Assembly: GCA_040080215.1 (NCBI GenBank)
Contig: JBEBIT010000006.1
Coordinates: forward strand, 21,637 to 85,636
DNA length: 64,000 bases
Origin: CAIUGU01 sp040080215
GTDB lineage: Bacteria; Pseudomonadota; Gammaproteobacteria; Steroidobacterales; Steroidobacteraceae
Direction: 5' to 3'
Shown: positions 40,683 to 50,338 of the stretch, one piece after another
How the letters are laid out: each line of letters opens with the position of its first letter
Numbering within the stretch: position 1 is the stretch's first letter
Translations under genes and position numbers: made by a program
The notes under the pieces: model-generated
The model's database searches: none
The model's input: only the letters and a program-made list of their open reading frames with translations
What the model was told of the DNA's origin: nothing

Positions 40683-41324
40683 GTGCACGCTCACGCCAAT
40701 CTGAATCATGCTCGACCGCTCTCGAGGCCGCCTGCCGGCTTCGAGCACATCCGCCGCTACCAGGATCCGCGGGGAGCGGTGATCGCCAAGCTGCTCCCCG
40801 GCGATTACTACGTCACCACGGAAGACGAGATCCTGGACACCGTGCTCGGATCCTGCGTGTCGGCCTGTATCCGCAGCCCCAGGCTCAACATCGGCGGCAT
40901 GAACCACTTCATGCTGCCTCAGCCCCGAAACGATGGAAGCGATTCCTGGACGGACAAGGCGGGCAACGCAACCCGTTACGGCACCGCCTCGATGGAGTAT
41001 CTGATCAACCGGATCCTCAAGGGCGGCGCGCAACGCGCCGAGCTCGAGGTCAAGATCTTCGGGGGCGCCCGCGTTCTCGCGGCACTGACGGATGTCGGCG
41101 AAAACAACGTCGCTTTCGTACGGCATTTCCTGCGCAATGAAGGCCTGCGGATCCTGGCCGAGGACGTCGGGGACACCTGCCCGCGGCACATCCAGTATTC
41201 ACCCATGACCGGCAAGGTCCGGGTCAAGCAACTGAAGCGTTCGGACGGCGTTGCTTCGCGCGAACTGCAGTACCAGAGCGGCCTGGCAGTGGCGCCGGCT
41301 GCGGGCTCCATCGACCTGTTCTGA
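40683..41324 (+). CDS. cheD: CheD, receptor glutamine deamidase
   Basis: CheD deamidates receptor glutamines. GTG 40683 is the best start: it lies 10 bases after cheR, after AGGGACAGG. The 213-residue protein has catalytic Cys58 (LGSCVSACIRSP) and His75 (GGMNHFMLPQ), with the third motif around RYGTASMEYLINRILK. In some bacteria CheD also works with CheC; no cheC is in the window. Its presence between cheR and cheB is typical of Pseudomonas Che2-like operons. Confidence 0.94.
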   Translation: MHAHANLNHARPLSRPPAGFEHIRRYQDPRGAVIAKLLPGDYYVTTEDEILDTVLGSCVSACIRSPRLNIGGMNHFMLPQPRNDGSDSWTDKAGNATRYGTASMEYLINRILKGGAQRAELEVKIFGGARVLAALTDVGENNVAFVRHFLRNEGLRILAEDVGDTCPRHIQYSPMTGKVRVKQLKRSDGVASRELQYQSGLAVAPAAGSIDLF

Positions 41325-41341
41325 CAGCGGACTAGAAGCCC

Positions 41342-42451
41342 ATGAAGAAAGTCAGAGTCCTGATCGTCGACGATTCAGCGCTGGTGCGCCGGCTGCTGAC
41401 CGAGATCTTTGCCACCGACGGAGATATCGAGGTCGTCGGTGCGGCCAACGACCCTTTCATGGCCAGAGAGAAGATCAAGCAGCTTAATCCCGACGTCATC
41501 ACGCTCGATGTCGAGATGCCGAGAATGGACGGCGTGACCTTCCTCGAGAACCTGATGCGGCTCAGGCCCATGCCCGTGGTCATGGTCTCGTCGCTCACGC
41601 AGGCCGGTGCGGACGTCACGCTGCGCGCACTCGAACTCGGTGCGGTGGACTTCGTGACCAAGCCCAAGGTGGACCTCGCCGGCAGCCTGACGAACTACGC
41701 CGACGAAATCACATCGAAGGTCAAGGCCGCAGCGGGGGCGAGACCGCGGGCTCGGCCCGCTTCGCCCTTGACGTCAGGGCCGGCGCCAAAGCTGTCGGCT
41801 GATGCCATCCTGCCGGGCGTCGCGCGCCGTGCGCCTGTCCTGCGCACGACGGAAAAGATCATCGCGATCGGAGCGTCTACGGGTGGCACCGAGGCCTTGC
41901 GGGAGTTGCTGAGCGCCTTGCCGCCGGATGCCCCCGCCATCGTCATCTCGCAGCACATTCCCGCCGCCTTCAGCGGCCCCTTTGCCCAGCGGCTCGACAA
42001 GGCGTCCGCCATGGCCGTGTCCGAAGCGCAGGATGGGCAGTACCTGCTTCCCGGTCACGCGTACGTGGCGCCTGGCGATCGGCACCTGATCGTCGAGCGA
42101 GACGGGGCACGTTACCGCTGCCGCCTCAACGACGGGCCGCACGTGAATCGCCACCGCCCGAGTGTCGACGTGATGTTCCGCTCGGTGGCCCACAGCGTCG
42201 GACCGAATGCCGTCGGCATCATCCTGACCGGCATGGGCGACGACGGCGCGCGCGGGCTCAAGGAGATGCTTGAAGCGGGAGCGCGCACCGTGGCGCAGGA
42301 CGAGCAATCGAGCGTGGTCTGGGGAATGCCGGGCAGCGCGGTCAAGCTCGGTGCGGCAGAGATCGTGATGCCGCTGTCACGTATTCCACAGGCTCTCCTA
42401 GACCTGGCGGGTCAGGCCGGCGGAGTTGCAGTAGCCGCTGCCCACGGTTGA
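41342..42451 (+). CDS. cheB: CheB, receptor methylesterase and deamidase
   Basis: CheB removes methyl groups from the receptor when phosphorylated by CheA. The 369-residue protein has a receiver domain with Asp56 (VITLDVEMPRMDG), a linker, and the esterase domain with Ser179 (IGASTGGTEALREL), His205 (ISQHIPAAFS) and Asp301 (GMGDDGARGL), the expected triad. It is the last chemotaxis gene of the operon. Confidence 0.97.
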   Translation: MKKVRVLIVDDSALVRRLLTEIFATDGDIEVVGAANDPFMAREKIKQLNPDVITLDVEMPRMDGVTFLENLMRLRPMPVVMVSSLTQAGADVTLRALELGAVDFVTKPKVDLAGSLTNYADEITSKVKAAAGARPRARPASPLTSGPAPKLSADAILPGVARRAPVLRTTEKIIAIGASTGGTEALRELLSALPPDAPAIVISQHIPAAFSGPFAQRLDKASAMAVSEAQDGQYLLPGHAYVAPGDRHLIVERDGARYRCRLNDGPHVNRHRPSVDVMFRSVAHSVGPNAVGIILTGMGDDGARGLKEMLEAGARTVAQDEQSSVVWGMPGSAVKLGAAEIVMPLSRIPQALLDLAGQAGGVAVAAAHG

Positions 42452-42484
42452 GCTCAACGATTTGTACTTTCGAGGAAGAGACTC

Positions 42485-43420
42485 ATGATCCCAGCATCCA
42501 GGTTGAAGGCGGGTGAATTGCAGTTTGCCGGTCAAGGGAGCGCGCAACAGACCACCATTGCGGACGATGGCGCGCCTACCGCAATTGCCTTCCAGTTCGT
42601 GACGGAACTTGCACAGGAGGTTTCGGCCGGCCACGTCGACTTGCCCGCGTTCCCCGATGTCGCGATGCGCGTGCGCAAGGCACTGTCAGACGAGAATGTC
42701 GGGGCCGAGCAGATTGCCCGCATCGTCGGTTCAGAACCCGGGCTCGCGGCTCGCGTGCTGGCGCTCGCGAATTCCGCGGCGCTGAATCGCAGCGGCAAGG
42801 CCATCACCGAGTTGCGCACGGCCGTGAGCCGCATCGGGCACAACAATGTGCGCACGGCGGCCGTCTCGTTCGCGATCTCCCAATTGCGGCGCGCAGGCGA
42901 ACTACGGCAGATCATCAAGCAGCTGGAAGCGGTCTGGAAGGAAGCAACGATGGTGGCCGCCCTCGCGCATGCCATCGGTACGCGCAGCCCGGGGGTCAAC
43001 TCCGATGAGGCGATGCTGGGCGGTCTCATGCACAACGTCGGCAAGATCTACATCCTGGCGCGGGCGCACAAGCACCCGACGCTGTTTGCGGATGCCAAGG
43101 CAATGCATTCGATCATGCGCTCGTGGCACTCGAATATCGGCAAGGCGATCATCGAGAACTGGGGCTTCCCGGAGCAGATCGCCGAGGCGGTGGGCGAGCA
43201 CGAGAATATCGACAGGCGCGGCGGCAATCCGGACGTCACCGACGTGCTGACGGTGGCAACGATGATGGCCGCCTTCTTTGGTCAGGAAGCCGACCTCGAA
43301 CTCAATATGCAGGGCGTCCGGGCATTCACCCGTCTTGGACTCGACAACGCAAAGTGCGCGCACATCATGCGCGACTGCGTCGAGGAGATCGCCGCACTGC
43401 GCACGGCGCTCGGCGACTGA
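42485..43420 (+). CDS. HDOD-domain signalling protein
   Basis: A 311-residue protein with an N-terminal part of about 40 residues and one HDOD domain (AFPDVAMRVRKALSDENVGA, then ARVLALANSAALNRSG, and a region with LGGLMHNVGKIYILARAHK). HDOD domains resemble HD hydrolases but usually lack the metal site; here H-N replaces H-D in MHNVGK. They are often encoded with chemotaxis or c-di-GMP genes. It starts 33 bases after cheB with GAGGAAGAG upstream and may be part of the che operon. No clear function can be given. Confidence 0.85.
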   Translation: MIPASRLKAGELQFAGQGSAQQTTIADDGAPTAIAFQFVTELAQEVSAGHVDLPAFPDVAMRVRKALSDENVGAEQIARIVGSEPGLAARVLALANSAALNRSGKAITELRTAVSRIGHNNVRTAAVSFAISQLRRAGELRQIIKQLEAVWKEATMVAALAHAIGTRSPGVNSDEAMLGGLMHNVGKIYILARAHKHPTLFADAKAMHSIMRSWHSNIGKAIIENWGFPEQIAEAVGEHENIDRRGGNPDVTDVLTVATMMAAFFGQEADLELNMQGVRAFTRLGLDNAKCAHIMRDCVEEIAALRTALGD

Positions 43421-43476
43421 ACGCAAGCGCGCTTCCGCACCGAATCACCACTCCCCTGACCAACCGAGGTATACCG

Positions 43477-43845
43477 ATGAGCAAGACCTTCCTGAAGGCG
43501 ACGATTCTCTCCGTAGCCGGCGGCCTGTCGCTGTTGTGTGCCGCCGCCCAGGCCGATTGCACCTACCCGAAGGCGCCTTCTGCCCTGCCGAATGGCAGCA
43601 CGGCTTCGGAGGGAGAGATGACTGCCGCCGCTGCAGCGTTCAAGCAGTACAACAGCGATGTCACGGCGTATCTGGCCTGCCTGCAGGACGAAACCGCAGC
43701 CAAGTCGGCGAGCGCGGGCGCTTCCCAGGCGATGCAGATCAAGACCATGCAGTCGAGGAAGCACAATGCTGCCGTCGAGGAACTCGAGGCCAACGTGGCC
43801 AAGTTCAACGCACAGTTGCGCGCTTACAAGTCCAGAAAGGCCTGA
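43477..43845 (+). CDS. Small secreted hypothetical protein
   Basis: A 122-residue protein with a clear Sec signal peptide (about residues 1-24; KATILSVAGGLSLLCAAAQA, then D-C). The mature part has two cysteines (CTYPKAP and YLACLQDE) that could form a disulfide, and a long charged helix (AVEELEANVAKFNAQLRAYK). GAGG precedes the ATG by about 10 bases. It is not recognisable as part of flagella or chemotaxis and may be a periplasmic helical protein. Confidence 0.7.
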   Translation: MSKTFLKATILSVAGGLSLLCAAAQADCTYPKAPSALPNGSTASEGEMTAAAAAFKQYNSDVTAYLACLQDETAAKSASAGASQAMQIKTMQSRKHNAAVEELEANVAKFNAQLRAYKSRKA

Positions 43846-43889
43846 ACCGCCGGGTTTGACCCGCGCGCTGCAGAAGCCGCCTCCAGGCT

Positions 43890-43930
43890 ACGGCCGGTGG
43901 CCCGCAAGGGGCGCCGGCCGTGTTCATTTG
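43890..43930 (+). terminator. Possible terminator before leuS
   Basis: ACGGCCGG (43890-43897) and CCGGCCGT (43914-43921) form a perfect 8 bp stem; inner bases can extend it. A short T-containing stretch (GTTCATTT) follows. Moderate evidence for the end of the upstream transcript. Confidence 0.4.
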
Positions 43931-44087
43931 CGGGCCATCGAATCCACGTGAAGCGCGGTCCGGGTGCGGAGCTGAAGGCCCGGAGGGCTCAAGGCCTGTC
44001 GTTGCCGGGTTCCGGCGGTCGAGACGTTGCGGTTCCGCTCCGGTATCCTTGGGGAGATCCTCATCTACTCCTCCAATTCGCTGCACC

Positions 44088-46688
44088 ATGCAAGAACGCT
44101 ACGAACCCGCCAGTATCGAATCGGCTGCCCAGGCATGGTGGGACGGCCACCGCGCCTTTGCCGCCGTGGAAGATCCGTCCCGCCCGAAGTATTACTGCCT
44201 CAGCATGTTCCCTTATCCGAGCGGTCGCCTGCATATGGGGCACGTCCGGAACTACACGATCGGCGACGTGCTCGCGCGCTTCATGCGCATGCAGGGCAGG
44301 AATGTGCTGCAGCCGATGGGCTGGGACGCCTTCGGCCTTCCGGCGGAGAACGCCGCCATGGCCAACGGGGTGCCGCCTGCCCGCTGGACTTACGACAACA
44401 TCGCGTACATGAAGCGGCAGCTCAAGTCGCTCGGCCTCGCCATCGACTGGGATCGCGAAGTTGCAACCTGCAGTCCGGACTACTACCGCTGGAACCAATG
44501 GCTGTTCCTGCGAATGCTCGAGCTCGGCGTGGCCTACAAGAAGACCGGCGTCGTGAACTGGGATCCGGTCGACCAGACAGTGCTCGCAAACGAGCAGGTG
44601 ATCGACGGCCGGGGATGGCGTACCGGCGCGCTCGTCGAGAAGCGCGAGATCCCGATGTATTGCCTCCGGATCACGCAGTACGCGGACGACCTCCTCGGCG
44701 CGCTCGATACGCTGCCCGGCTGGCCGGAGCGGGTCCGCACGATGCAGGCGAACTGGATCGGCAAGAGCTCGGGAGTGCGCTTCGGTTTTCCGTATGAGCT
44801 GGGTGGCGAGCGCCGCGTGCTCAACGTCTTCACGACGCGTGCGGACACCATCATGGGCGTCACTTTCTGTGCTGTCGCGGCAGAGCATCCCCTCGCGGCG
44901 CACGCTGCCCTGTCCAATCCGGCATTGGCCGCCTTCATCGAGGAATGCAAGCAGGGGACGGCCATGGAAGCCGAGCTCGCGCAGCAGGAAAAGAAGGGCA
45001 TGCCGACAGGCCTGTTCGTGACCCATCCGCTGACGCAGCAGGCCGTCCCGGTGTGGGTGGGCAACTACGTGCTGATGGGCTACGGCGAGGGCGCGGTCAT
45101 GGGGGTTCCGGCCCACGATGAGCGCGACTTCCATTTCGCGAAGGCCTACGGGTTGCCGATCCGCCAGGTCATCCAGAAGGCAGGCCAGTCGTTTGGCGTC
45201 GACGCATGGCAGTCGTGGTATGGCGATGTCGAGGGTACGACCTGCATTCATTCCGGCAAATATGATGATCTCGCGTACCGGCAAGCCGTCGCCGCGATTG
45301 CCGCCGACCTGAAGGCGATGGGACTCGGCGATACCCAGATTCAATGGCGCTTGCGGGACTGGGGAATCTCGCGGCAGCGCTATTGGGGTTGCCCAATCCC
45401 GATCGTCCACTGCGCGACGTGCGGTGATGTGCCCGTTCCGGACGACCAGTTGCCGGTGGTGTTGCCGGACAACCTGGTGCCGGACGGCAGTGGCAACCCG
45501 TTGGGGAAGACGGCCGCCTTCGTCGAGTGCGCCTGCCCGAAGTGCGGCAAGCCTGCGCGGCGCGAGACCGATACCATGGACACCTTCGTCGATTCGTCCT
45601 GGTACTTCCTGCGCTATGCCTCGGCAGACAACAGTCGGGCCGCTGTCGACGAACGCGTCAACTACTGGCTGCCCGTGGACCAGTACATTGGCGGCATCGA
45701 GCATGCGATCCTGCATCTGCTCTACTCGAGGTTCTGGACGCGCGTGATGCGCGATCTCGGCCTGGTCAAGGTCGATGAGCCGTTCCAGAACCTGCTGACG
45801 CAGGGCATGGTCCTCAACGACATCTATTTCCGCAAACCCGCGACCGGGCGGATCGTCTACTTCAATCCCACTGAAGTGGAGGTCAGGACGGATATGGCAG
45901 GGCAGCAGTCCGCCTTCCTGAAGGCCGACGGTGCGCCGGTGGAATCAGGCGGCATCGGCACGATGTCCAAGTCGAAGAACAACGGCGTCGATCCGCAGCT
46001 GCTCGTGGAGCAATTCGGTGCCGACACTGCACGGCTCTTCATGATGTTCGCGGCGCCGCCCGAGCAGTCGCTCGAATGGTCCGACCAGGGCGTCCAGGGT
46101 GCCTATCGCTTCATTCGCAGGCTGTGGAAGGCAGTGTACGAGCATGTCGCTCCAGGAGTAGCGCCCAGGTCATTCGATGTCGGCGCGTTGACCAGCGAAC
46201 AGCGTGACGTCCGGCGGCAAGTCCACCAGACGCTGGTGAAGGTCACGGACGACATCGGTCGTCGGCGCGTGTTCAACACGGCCGTGGCGGCGGTCATGGA
46301 ACTCATGAATTCGCTCGACAAATTCACGGACAGTACGGATACGGGCAGGGCGTTGCGCCAGGAAGCACTGGAGAAGGTCGTACTGCTGCTGTCGCCGATC
46401 GTGCCGCACATCTGCCACGCGTTGTGGCAGGAACTGGGTCATGAAGGCGCGATCATCGACGTCCGCTGGCCGGAGCCCGATACCGCGGCGCTGGCGCAGG
46501 ATTCGGTCGAAATCGTGCTCCAGGTCAACGGCAAGCTGCGGGGACGCATCGTCGTGCCTGCGGGCGCGTCGGAATCGGACGTCAGGGAGGCAGCTCTGGC
46601 CGACGCAGCGGTATTGCGTTGGGTGGAAGGCAAGCCCATCCGCAAGGTGATCGTGGTGCCCGGGAAGCTCGTGAACGTGGTGGCGTAA
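44088..46688 (+). CDS. leuS: Leucyl-tRNA synthetase
   Basis: LeuRS charges tRNA-Leu and edits wrong amino acids. I chose ATG 44088 (MQERYEPASIESAAQAWWDG); the open frame extends 56 codons upstream but lacks family similarity there. The 866-residue length is standard. Signatures are HMGH (49-52, in GRLHMGHVRNYTIGD), the CP1 editing domain with VFTTRADTIMGVTF and GYGEGAVMGVPAHDERD, and TMSKS (625-629). lptE follows, as in many gammaproteobacteria. Confidence 0.98.
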   Translation: MQERYEPASIESAAQAWWDGHRAFAAVEDPSRPKYYCLSMFPYPSGRLHMGHVRNYTIGDVLARFMRMQGRNVLQPMGWDAFGLPAENAAMANGVPPARWTYDNIAYMKRQLKSLGLAIDWDREVATCSPDYYRWNQWLFLRMLELGVAYKKTGVVNWDPVDQTVLANEQVIDGRGWRTGALVEKREIPMYCLRITQYADDLLGALDTLPGWPERVRTMQANWIGKSSGVRFGFPYELGGERRVLNVFTTRADTIMGVTFCAVAAEHPLAAHAALSNPALAAFIEECKQGTAMEAELAQQEKKGMPTGLFVTHPLTQQAVPVWVGNYVLMGYGEGAVMGVPAHDERDFHFAKAYGLPIRQVIQKAGQSFGVDAWQSWYGDVEGTTCIHSGKYDDLAYRQAVAAIAADLKAMGLGDTQIQWRLRDWGISRQRYWGCPIPIVHCATCGDVPVPDDQLPVVLPDNLVPDGSGNPLGKTAAFVECACPKCGKPARRETDTMDTFVDSSWYFLRYASADNSRAAVDERVNYWLPVDQYIGGIEHAILHLLYSRFWTRVMRDLGLVKVDEPFQNLLTQGMVLNDIYFRKPATGRIVYFNPTEVEVRTDMAGQQSAFLKADGAPVESGGIGTMSKSKNNGVDPQLLVEQFGADTARLFMMFAAPPEQSLEWSDQGVQGAYRFIRRLWKAVYEHVAPGVAPRSFDVGALTSEQRDVRRQVHQTLVKVTDDIGRRRVFNTAVAAVMELMNSLDKFTDSTDTGRALRQEALEKVVLLLSPIVPHICHALWQELGHEGAIIDVRWPEPDTAALAQDSVEIVLQVNGKLRGRIVVPAGASESDVREAALADAAVLRWVEGKPIRKVIVVPGKLVNVVA

Positions 46689-46796
46689 TCCGTGCCCGCG
46701 ATTCCGCGAGCGGGCGATTGATGGCATTATCCGCAGCGACCATTCCGGGTGGCGCTGCCGAGGCTGCACAAGGACCCCGCTTACCTGTGAACATCC

Positions 46797-47342
46797 ATGT
46801 CCCTACGCCGACGGCCTGATCCGACCACCGTTCCGTTCCTTAATCCGAGGCCTGCGCCGTGGCGGCTGGCGGCTGTGTCGCTGGTTCCGATCATTTTGCT
46901 GTTGTCCGGCTGCGGGTGGCACCTGCGAGGCTCCGAGCCACTGCCTGCGTCGATGTCTGCGACCTATCTCGAGTCCGCTGATTTGCACAGCGACTTCGAT
47001 CGGGCGTTGCGACGGACCCTCGGCGCCGCGGGCGCCAGGCTCGTCAGCGGCAAGGCGGACGCGGGAGTTGTGCTGCGCATCCGCAAGGATACGAGCGGCC
47101 GTCGGGTCCTGGCCGTGTCCGCGCGCAATACCCCCCAGGAGTACGAGGTCTACTATGCGATCGAATACTCGGTTGAAGTGGGCGGCAAGGAAGTGATCCC
47201 CGTGCAAACGCTCGAACTCGTCAACGACTTCAGCTACAACGAGGCGGCACTGCTTGCGAAGGAACGCGAGGAAGCCGGCCTGAGGGCGGCATTGGCCAGG
47301 GATCTGGCAGGACTTGTTCTGAGACGGCTCGCTTCGCTGTGA
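46797..47342 (+). CDS. lptE: LptE, outer-membrane LPS assembly lipoprotein
   Basis: LptE plugs the LptD barrel and helps place LPS in the outer membrane. The 181-residue precursor has a lipobox ending at Cys39 (PIILLLSGC), followed by GWHLRGSEPLPASMSATYL, the family start. The mature domain has the alternating pattern expected of LptE (EYEVYYAIEYSVEVGGKEVI). In many relatives holA follows lptE; here a hybrid kinase gene follows. The partner lptD is at the right end of the window. Confidence 0.93.
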   Translation: MSLRRRPDPTTVPFLNPRPAPWRLAAVSLVPIILLLSGCGWHLRGSEPLPASMSATYLESADLHSDFDRALRRTLGAAGARLVSGKADAGVVLRIRKDTSGRRVLAVSARNTPQEYEVYYAIEYSVEVGGKEVIPVQTLELVNDFSYNEAALLAKEREEAGLRAALARDLAGLVLRRLASL

Positions 47343-47388
47343 CCGCGAAGCGACTCGACTGAGCTTTGCGCCAGGCCACGAGAAAGCC

Positions 47389-50337
47389 ATGCTGACACGG
47401 CCGCCCGATGGGTCGGGTACGGCTCACACAGCGGAGGCGCGAGCCGCGATCGGGTTTTCCCTGGGCCGCTACGCCGCTGGCGGGTTCGTCGTGATCCTGC
47501 TGATCGCCGCTGTTGCCGTACTGCTGGTGGGCCGTGTCCTGGATGCGGAGCGCCAGTCCCGCGATGCCGTCAACACCAGTCACGATTCGATCGAACTCCT
47601 GCAGAATGTATTTTCCTCCTTGCAGGACGCCGAAACCGGCGCGCGCGGGTTCGTCATCACGAATGATCCCGCGTTCCTTGCACCTTACGAGAACGCGGAG
47701 TCCCGGTTTGGAGACCAGCTGACCGCACTTGAAGGCAATCTGCAGGATGCCGAGGCACTCGAGTTGCTCCGTAGCCTGGTGCCTTTGATCGACGAGCAGC
47801 GCGACTACTACCGCGGGTTGATTGCGCTCCGGCAGCAGTCCGGATTTGCCGCGGCCGCCGATGTGATCGGCCAGCAGGTGAGCAAGCGGCGCATGGATTC
47901 CATTCGTGCCCAGGTGGAAAGCCTGGATACCCGTCTCGATGCCATCCTGCAGCAGCGGCTTGCCGCGAACATTGCGGGCGCCGAGCGCAGCGAGAGGGTC
48001 GTCCGCGTCCTGATCATCGTCGGGGTCCTGCTCGTCCTGCTGATCGGCTGGCGTCTCCTCAGCGACATTCGCCGGCGGAACGAAGCCGAGCTGGACCTGC
48101 GGGTCTCCAACGCCGTCATTGCCGCCACCATGAACAGTATCCCCCAGGGGATCAGTGTCTTCGACGGCGACCTGAAGCTCATTGCGTGGAATCCCCAGTT
48201 TGCAGCGCTGCGTGGCATCGACGCGCAGGAAGTCAGGCTCGGGATGTCCTTCAGCGATGTCGTGCGTCTTGGCGCGCAGTTGGAGGATGTGTCCGTGGCG
48301 GCCGGGACCGTGCCGATCGCCATCGATCGTCGCGAGGTCTTCGATCGCGTGCCGCACGTCAAGGAGCTGAAGCGCGCGGACGGCCTGATGCTCGAGGTCA
48401 GGGGGCAGTTGCGGGAAGACGGTCACTACATCCTGACCTATACCGATATCACCCAGCTGAAGCGCTCCGAGCTGGCCTATCGCGACCAGGCCACGCGGCT
48501 GGCGTCCATCCTCGACGCGGCCGTCGATGCGATCATCACGATCAACGAGAGCGGCAGCATCGAATCGTGGAGCAAGGGAGCCGAGCGGCTGTTTGGTTAT
48601 CGGGCCGAGGAAGTGATCCGCAGGAACGTGAGCATCCTCATGCCGGCGCCTCACGCGGCGGGTCACGACGGGTACCTGAGCCATTACATGACAACGGGCG
48701 TCAAGCGCATCATCGGTATCCGGCGCGAGATGGAAGGGCTCCATCAGGACGGCCATGTCATTCCGATCGACCTTGGCGTCAGCGAAATGAGCATTGGCGG
48801 GCGGCGGCTGTTCATCGGTGTCGTGCGGGACATCACCGAACGCCGCGCGGTCGAGCGGCTGAAGAACGAGTTCGTCTCGACGGTGAGCCACGAATTGCGT
48901 ACACCGCTGACATCAATTTCCGGTGCCCTCGGGCTGCTCGCGGGAAACGTCGCCGGCGCCATGACGCCCAAAGCAAAGCGGCTGGTGGATATCGCGCAAG
49001 CCAACAGCGCCCGCCTGATCCGTCTCATCAATGACATCCTGGACCTCGAGAAGGCGGAGGCGGGACGGCTCGACCTCGTGCTCGAGAACCAGTTGCTGCT
49101 ACCGGTGGTCATGTCGGCCCTCGAGGCCGCCAGGGGATTTGCCGACAGTCGCGGCGTCGTCCTGCAGATGGCCCCGGAAAGCGTAGACGGCCTGGTGCAG
49201 ATCGACCGTGACCGCCTGATCCAGGTGTTGTCCAACCTGATGTCGAATGCCATCAAGTTCTCTCCCGACAAGGGCGTCGTCAAGGTTCGCGTGGAGCGCG
49301 ATGCGAGGATGCTCAGGATCCTGGTCATCGACCAGGGGCCCGGCATTCCCGACTCGTTCCGCGCGCGGATCTTCCAGAAGTTCGCCCAGGCCGACAGTTC
49401 CGACTCCCGCGCGCGCGGCGGCACCGGGCTCGGCCTGTCGATCGCGCAGACGTTGACGGAGAGGCTCGGAGGCGTGATCGGCTACACGAGCACCGAAGGG
49501 GCTGGCGCAACGTTCCATGTTTCGCTGCCGGAAAGCGTTGACGCCGGCCAAGCTCAGCTGGACGCACCCGTTCCAGCGCCGGGCTCCCGGATCCTTGTCT
49601 GCGAGGACGATCCCGACATCGCCGCGGTCCTGGTCGAATTGCTCGGCAGCGCTGGCCTGCAACCGGTCGTGGCCCCCAGCGCGCAGGCTGCGCGCCAGTT
49701 GCTCCGGGAGCATGCATTCGACGTCGCATTGATCGACCTCAACCTGCCTGACGCAGACGGTCTCGAGCTGATTGCCAGTTTGCGGAGCGATTCCGCCGCG
49801 CAATCCTTGCCCATGATCGTGATGACTGCGCGCCACGAGCAGGGCAGCGCGGCGTTGCTGCAGTCCCTGCAACTGGTGGACTGGCTGGCGAAACCGATCG
49901 ACTCCGTGCGCCTGCTGAGTTCGATCCAGGTCGCGCTGCGCGGGACGGATTCGAATCGTTACAGTGTCCTGCACGTCGAGGACGACGATTCCCTCGTGGA
50001 GATGTTGCAGACCAAGCTGGCCTCCGAGGCCGACGTGACCGTCGCCCGCAGCCTTGCCGAAGCCCGGGGCTGCCTGACCGGTGGCGGGTTCGATCTCGTG
50101 ATCCTCGACATGGGACTCAAGGATGGCTCCGGGCTGGAGCTGTTGCCCTTGCTGCGCGGGGAGAATGCATCGGCGCCGCCCGTCGTACTCTACAGCGCAA
50201 CGCAAGCGAGTCGCGATGTCGCAGCCCAGGTCGAAGCGGCTCTGGTAAAGTCGCGCGATTCGATCGAGCAGCTGTTGTTCACCGTGCGCCGTTTGGCGCG
50301 CCGCCATGCCAACAAGAACCGCGCAGGGGGGGGGTAA
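47389..50337 (+). CDS. Membrane hybrid histidine kinase with CHASE3, two PAS and two receiver domains
   Basis: A 982-residue sensor kinase. Two transmembrane helices (about 24-47 and 204-222) enclose a CHASE3-type periplasmic domain with LLQNVFSSLQDAETGARGFV. Two PAS domains follow (MNSIPQGISVFDGDLKLIAW, and ASILDAAVDAIITINESGSI). The HisKA site is His501 in STVSHELRTPLTS, then an ATPase domain with GTGLGLSIAQTL. Receiver 1 has Asp783 (LIDLNLPDADG) and receiver 2 has Asp907 (VILDMGLKDG). The downstream response regulator and Hpt protein suggest a multi-step phosphorelay. The signal is unknown. Confidence 0.93.
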   Translation: MLTRPPDGSGTAHTAEARAAIGFSLGRYAAGGFVVILLIAAVAVLLVGRVLDAERQSRDAVNTSHDSIELLQNVFSSLQDAETGARGFVITNDPAFLAPYENAESRFGDQLTALEGNLQDAEALELLRSLVPLIDEQRDYYRGLIALRQQSGFAAAADVIGQQVSKRRMDSIRAQVESLDTRLDAILQQRLAANIAGAERSERVVRVLIIVGVLLVLLIGWRLLSDIRRRNEAELDLRVSNAVIAATMNSIPQGISVFDGDLKLIAWNPQFAALRGIDAQEVRLGMSFSDVVRLGAQLEDVSVAAGTVPIAIDRREVFDRVPHVKELKRADGLMLEVRGQLREDGHYILTYTDITQLKRSELAYRDQATRLASILDAAVDAIITINESGSIESWSKGAERLFGYRAEEVIRRNVSILMPAPHAAGHDGYLSHYMTTGVKRIIGIRREMEGLHQDGHVIPIDLGVSEMSIGGRRLFIGVVRDITERRAVERLKNEFVSTVSHELRTPLTSISGALGLLAGNVAGAMTPKAKRLVDIAQANSARLIRLINDILDLEKAEAGRLDLVLENQLLLPVVMSALEAARGFADSRGVVLQMAPESVDGLVQIDRDRLIQVLSNLMSNAIKFSPDKGVVKVRVERDARMLRILVIDQGPGIPDSFRARIFQKFAQADSSDSRARGGTGLGLSIAQTLTERLGGVIGYTSTEGAGATFHVSLPESVDAGQAQLDAPVPAPGSRILVCEDDPDIAAVLVELLGSAGLQPVVAPSAQAARQLLREHAFDVALIDLNLPDADGLELIASLRSDSAAQSLPMIVMTARHEQGSAALLQSLQLVDWLAKPIDSVRLLSSIQVALRGTDSNRYSVLHVEDDDSLVEMLQTKLASEADVTVARSLAEARGCLTGGGFDLVILDMGLKDGSGLELLPLLRGENASAPPVVLYSATQASRDVAAQVEAALVKSRDSIEQLLFTVRRLARRHANKNRAGGG
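50326..50334 (+). repeat. G9 homopolymer at the end of the kinase gene
   Basis: Nine consecutive G encode the last three glycines of the kinase (AGGG, then TAA) and also form the ribosome-binding region for the TTG start of the next gene at 50339. Slippage would alter both. Confidence 0.8.
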
Positions 50338-50338
50338 C

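Noticed and set aside
43920..44087. 56-codon N-terminal extension of leuS
   Set aside because: LeuRS begins at MQERYEP, and the extension has no similarity and crosses the likely terminator.
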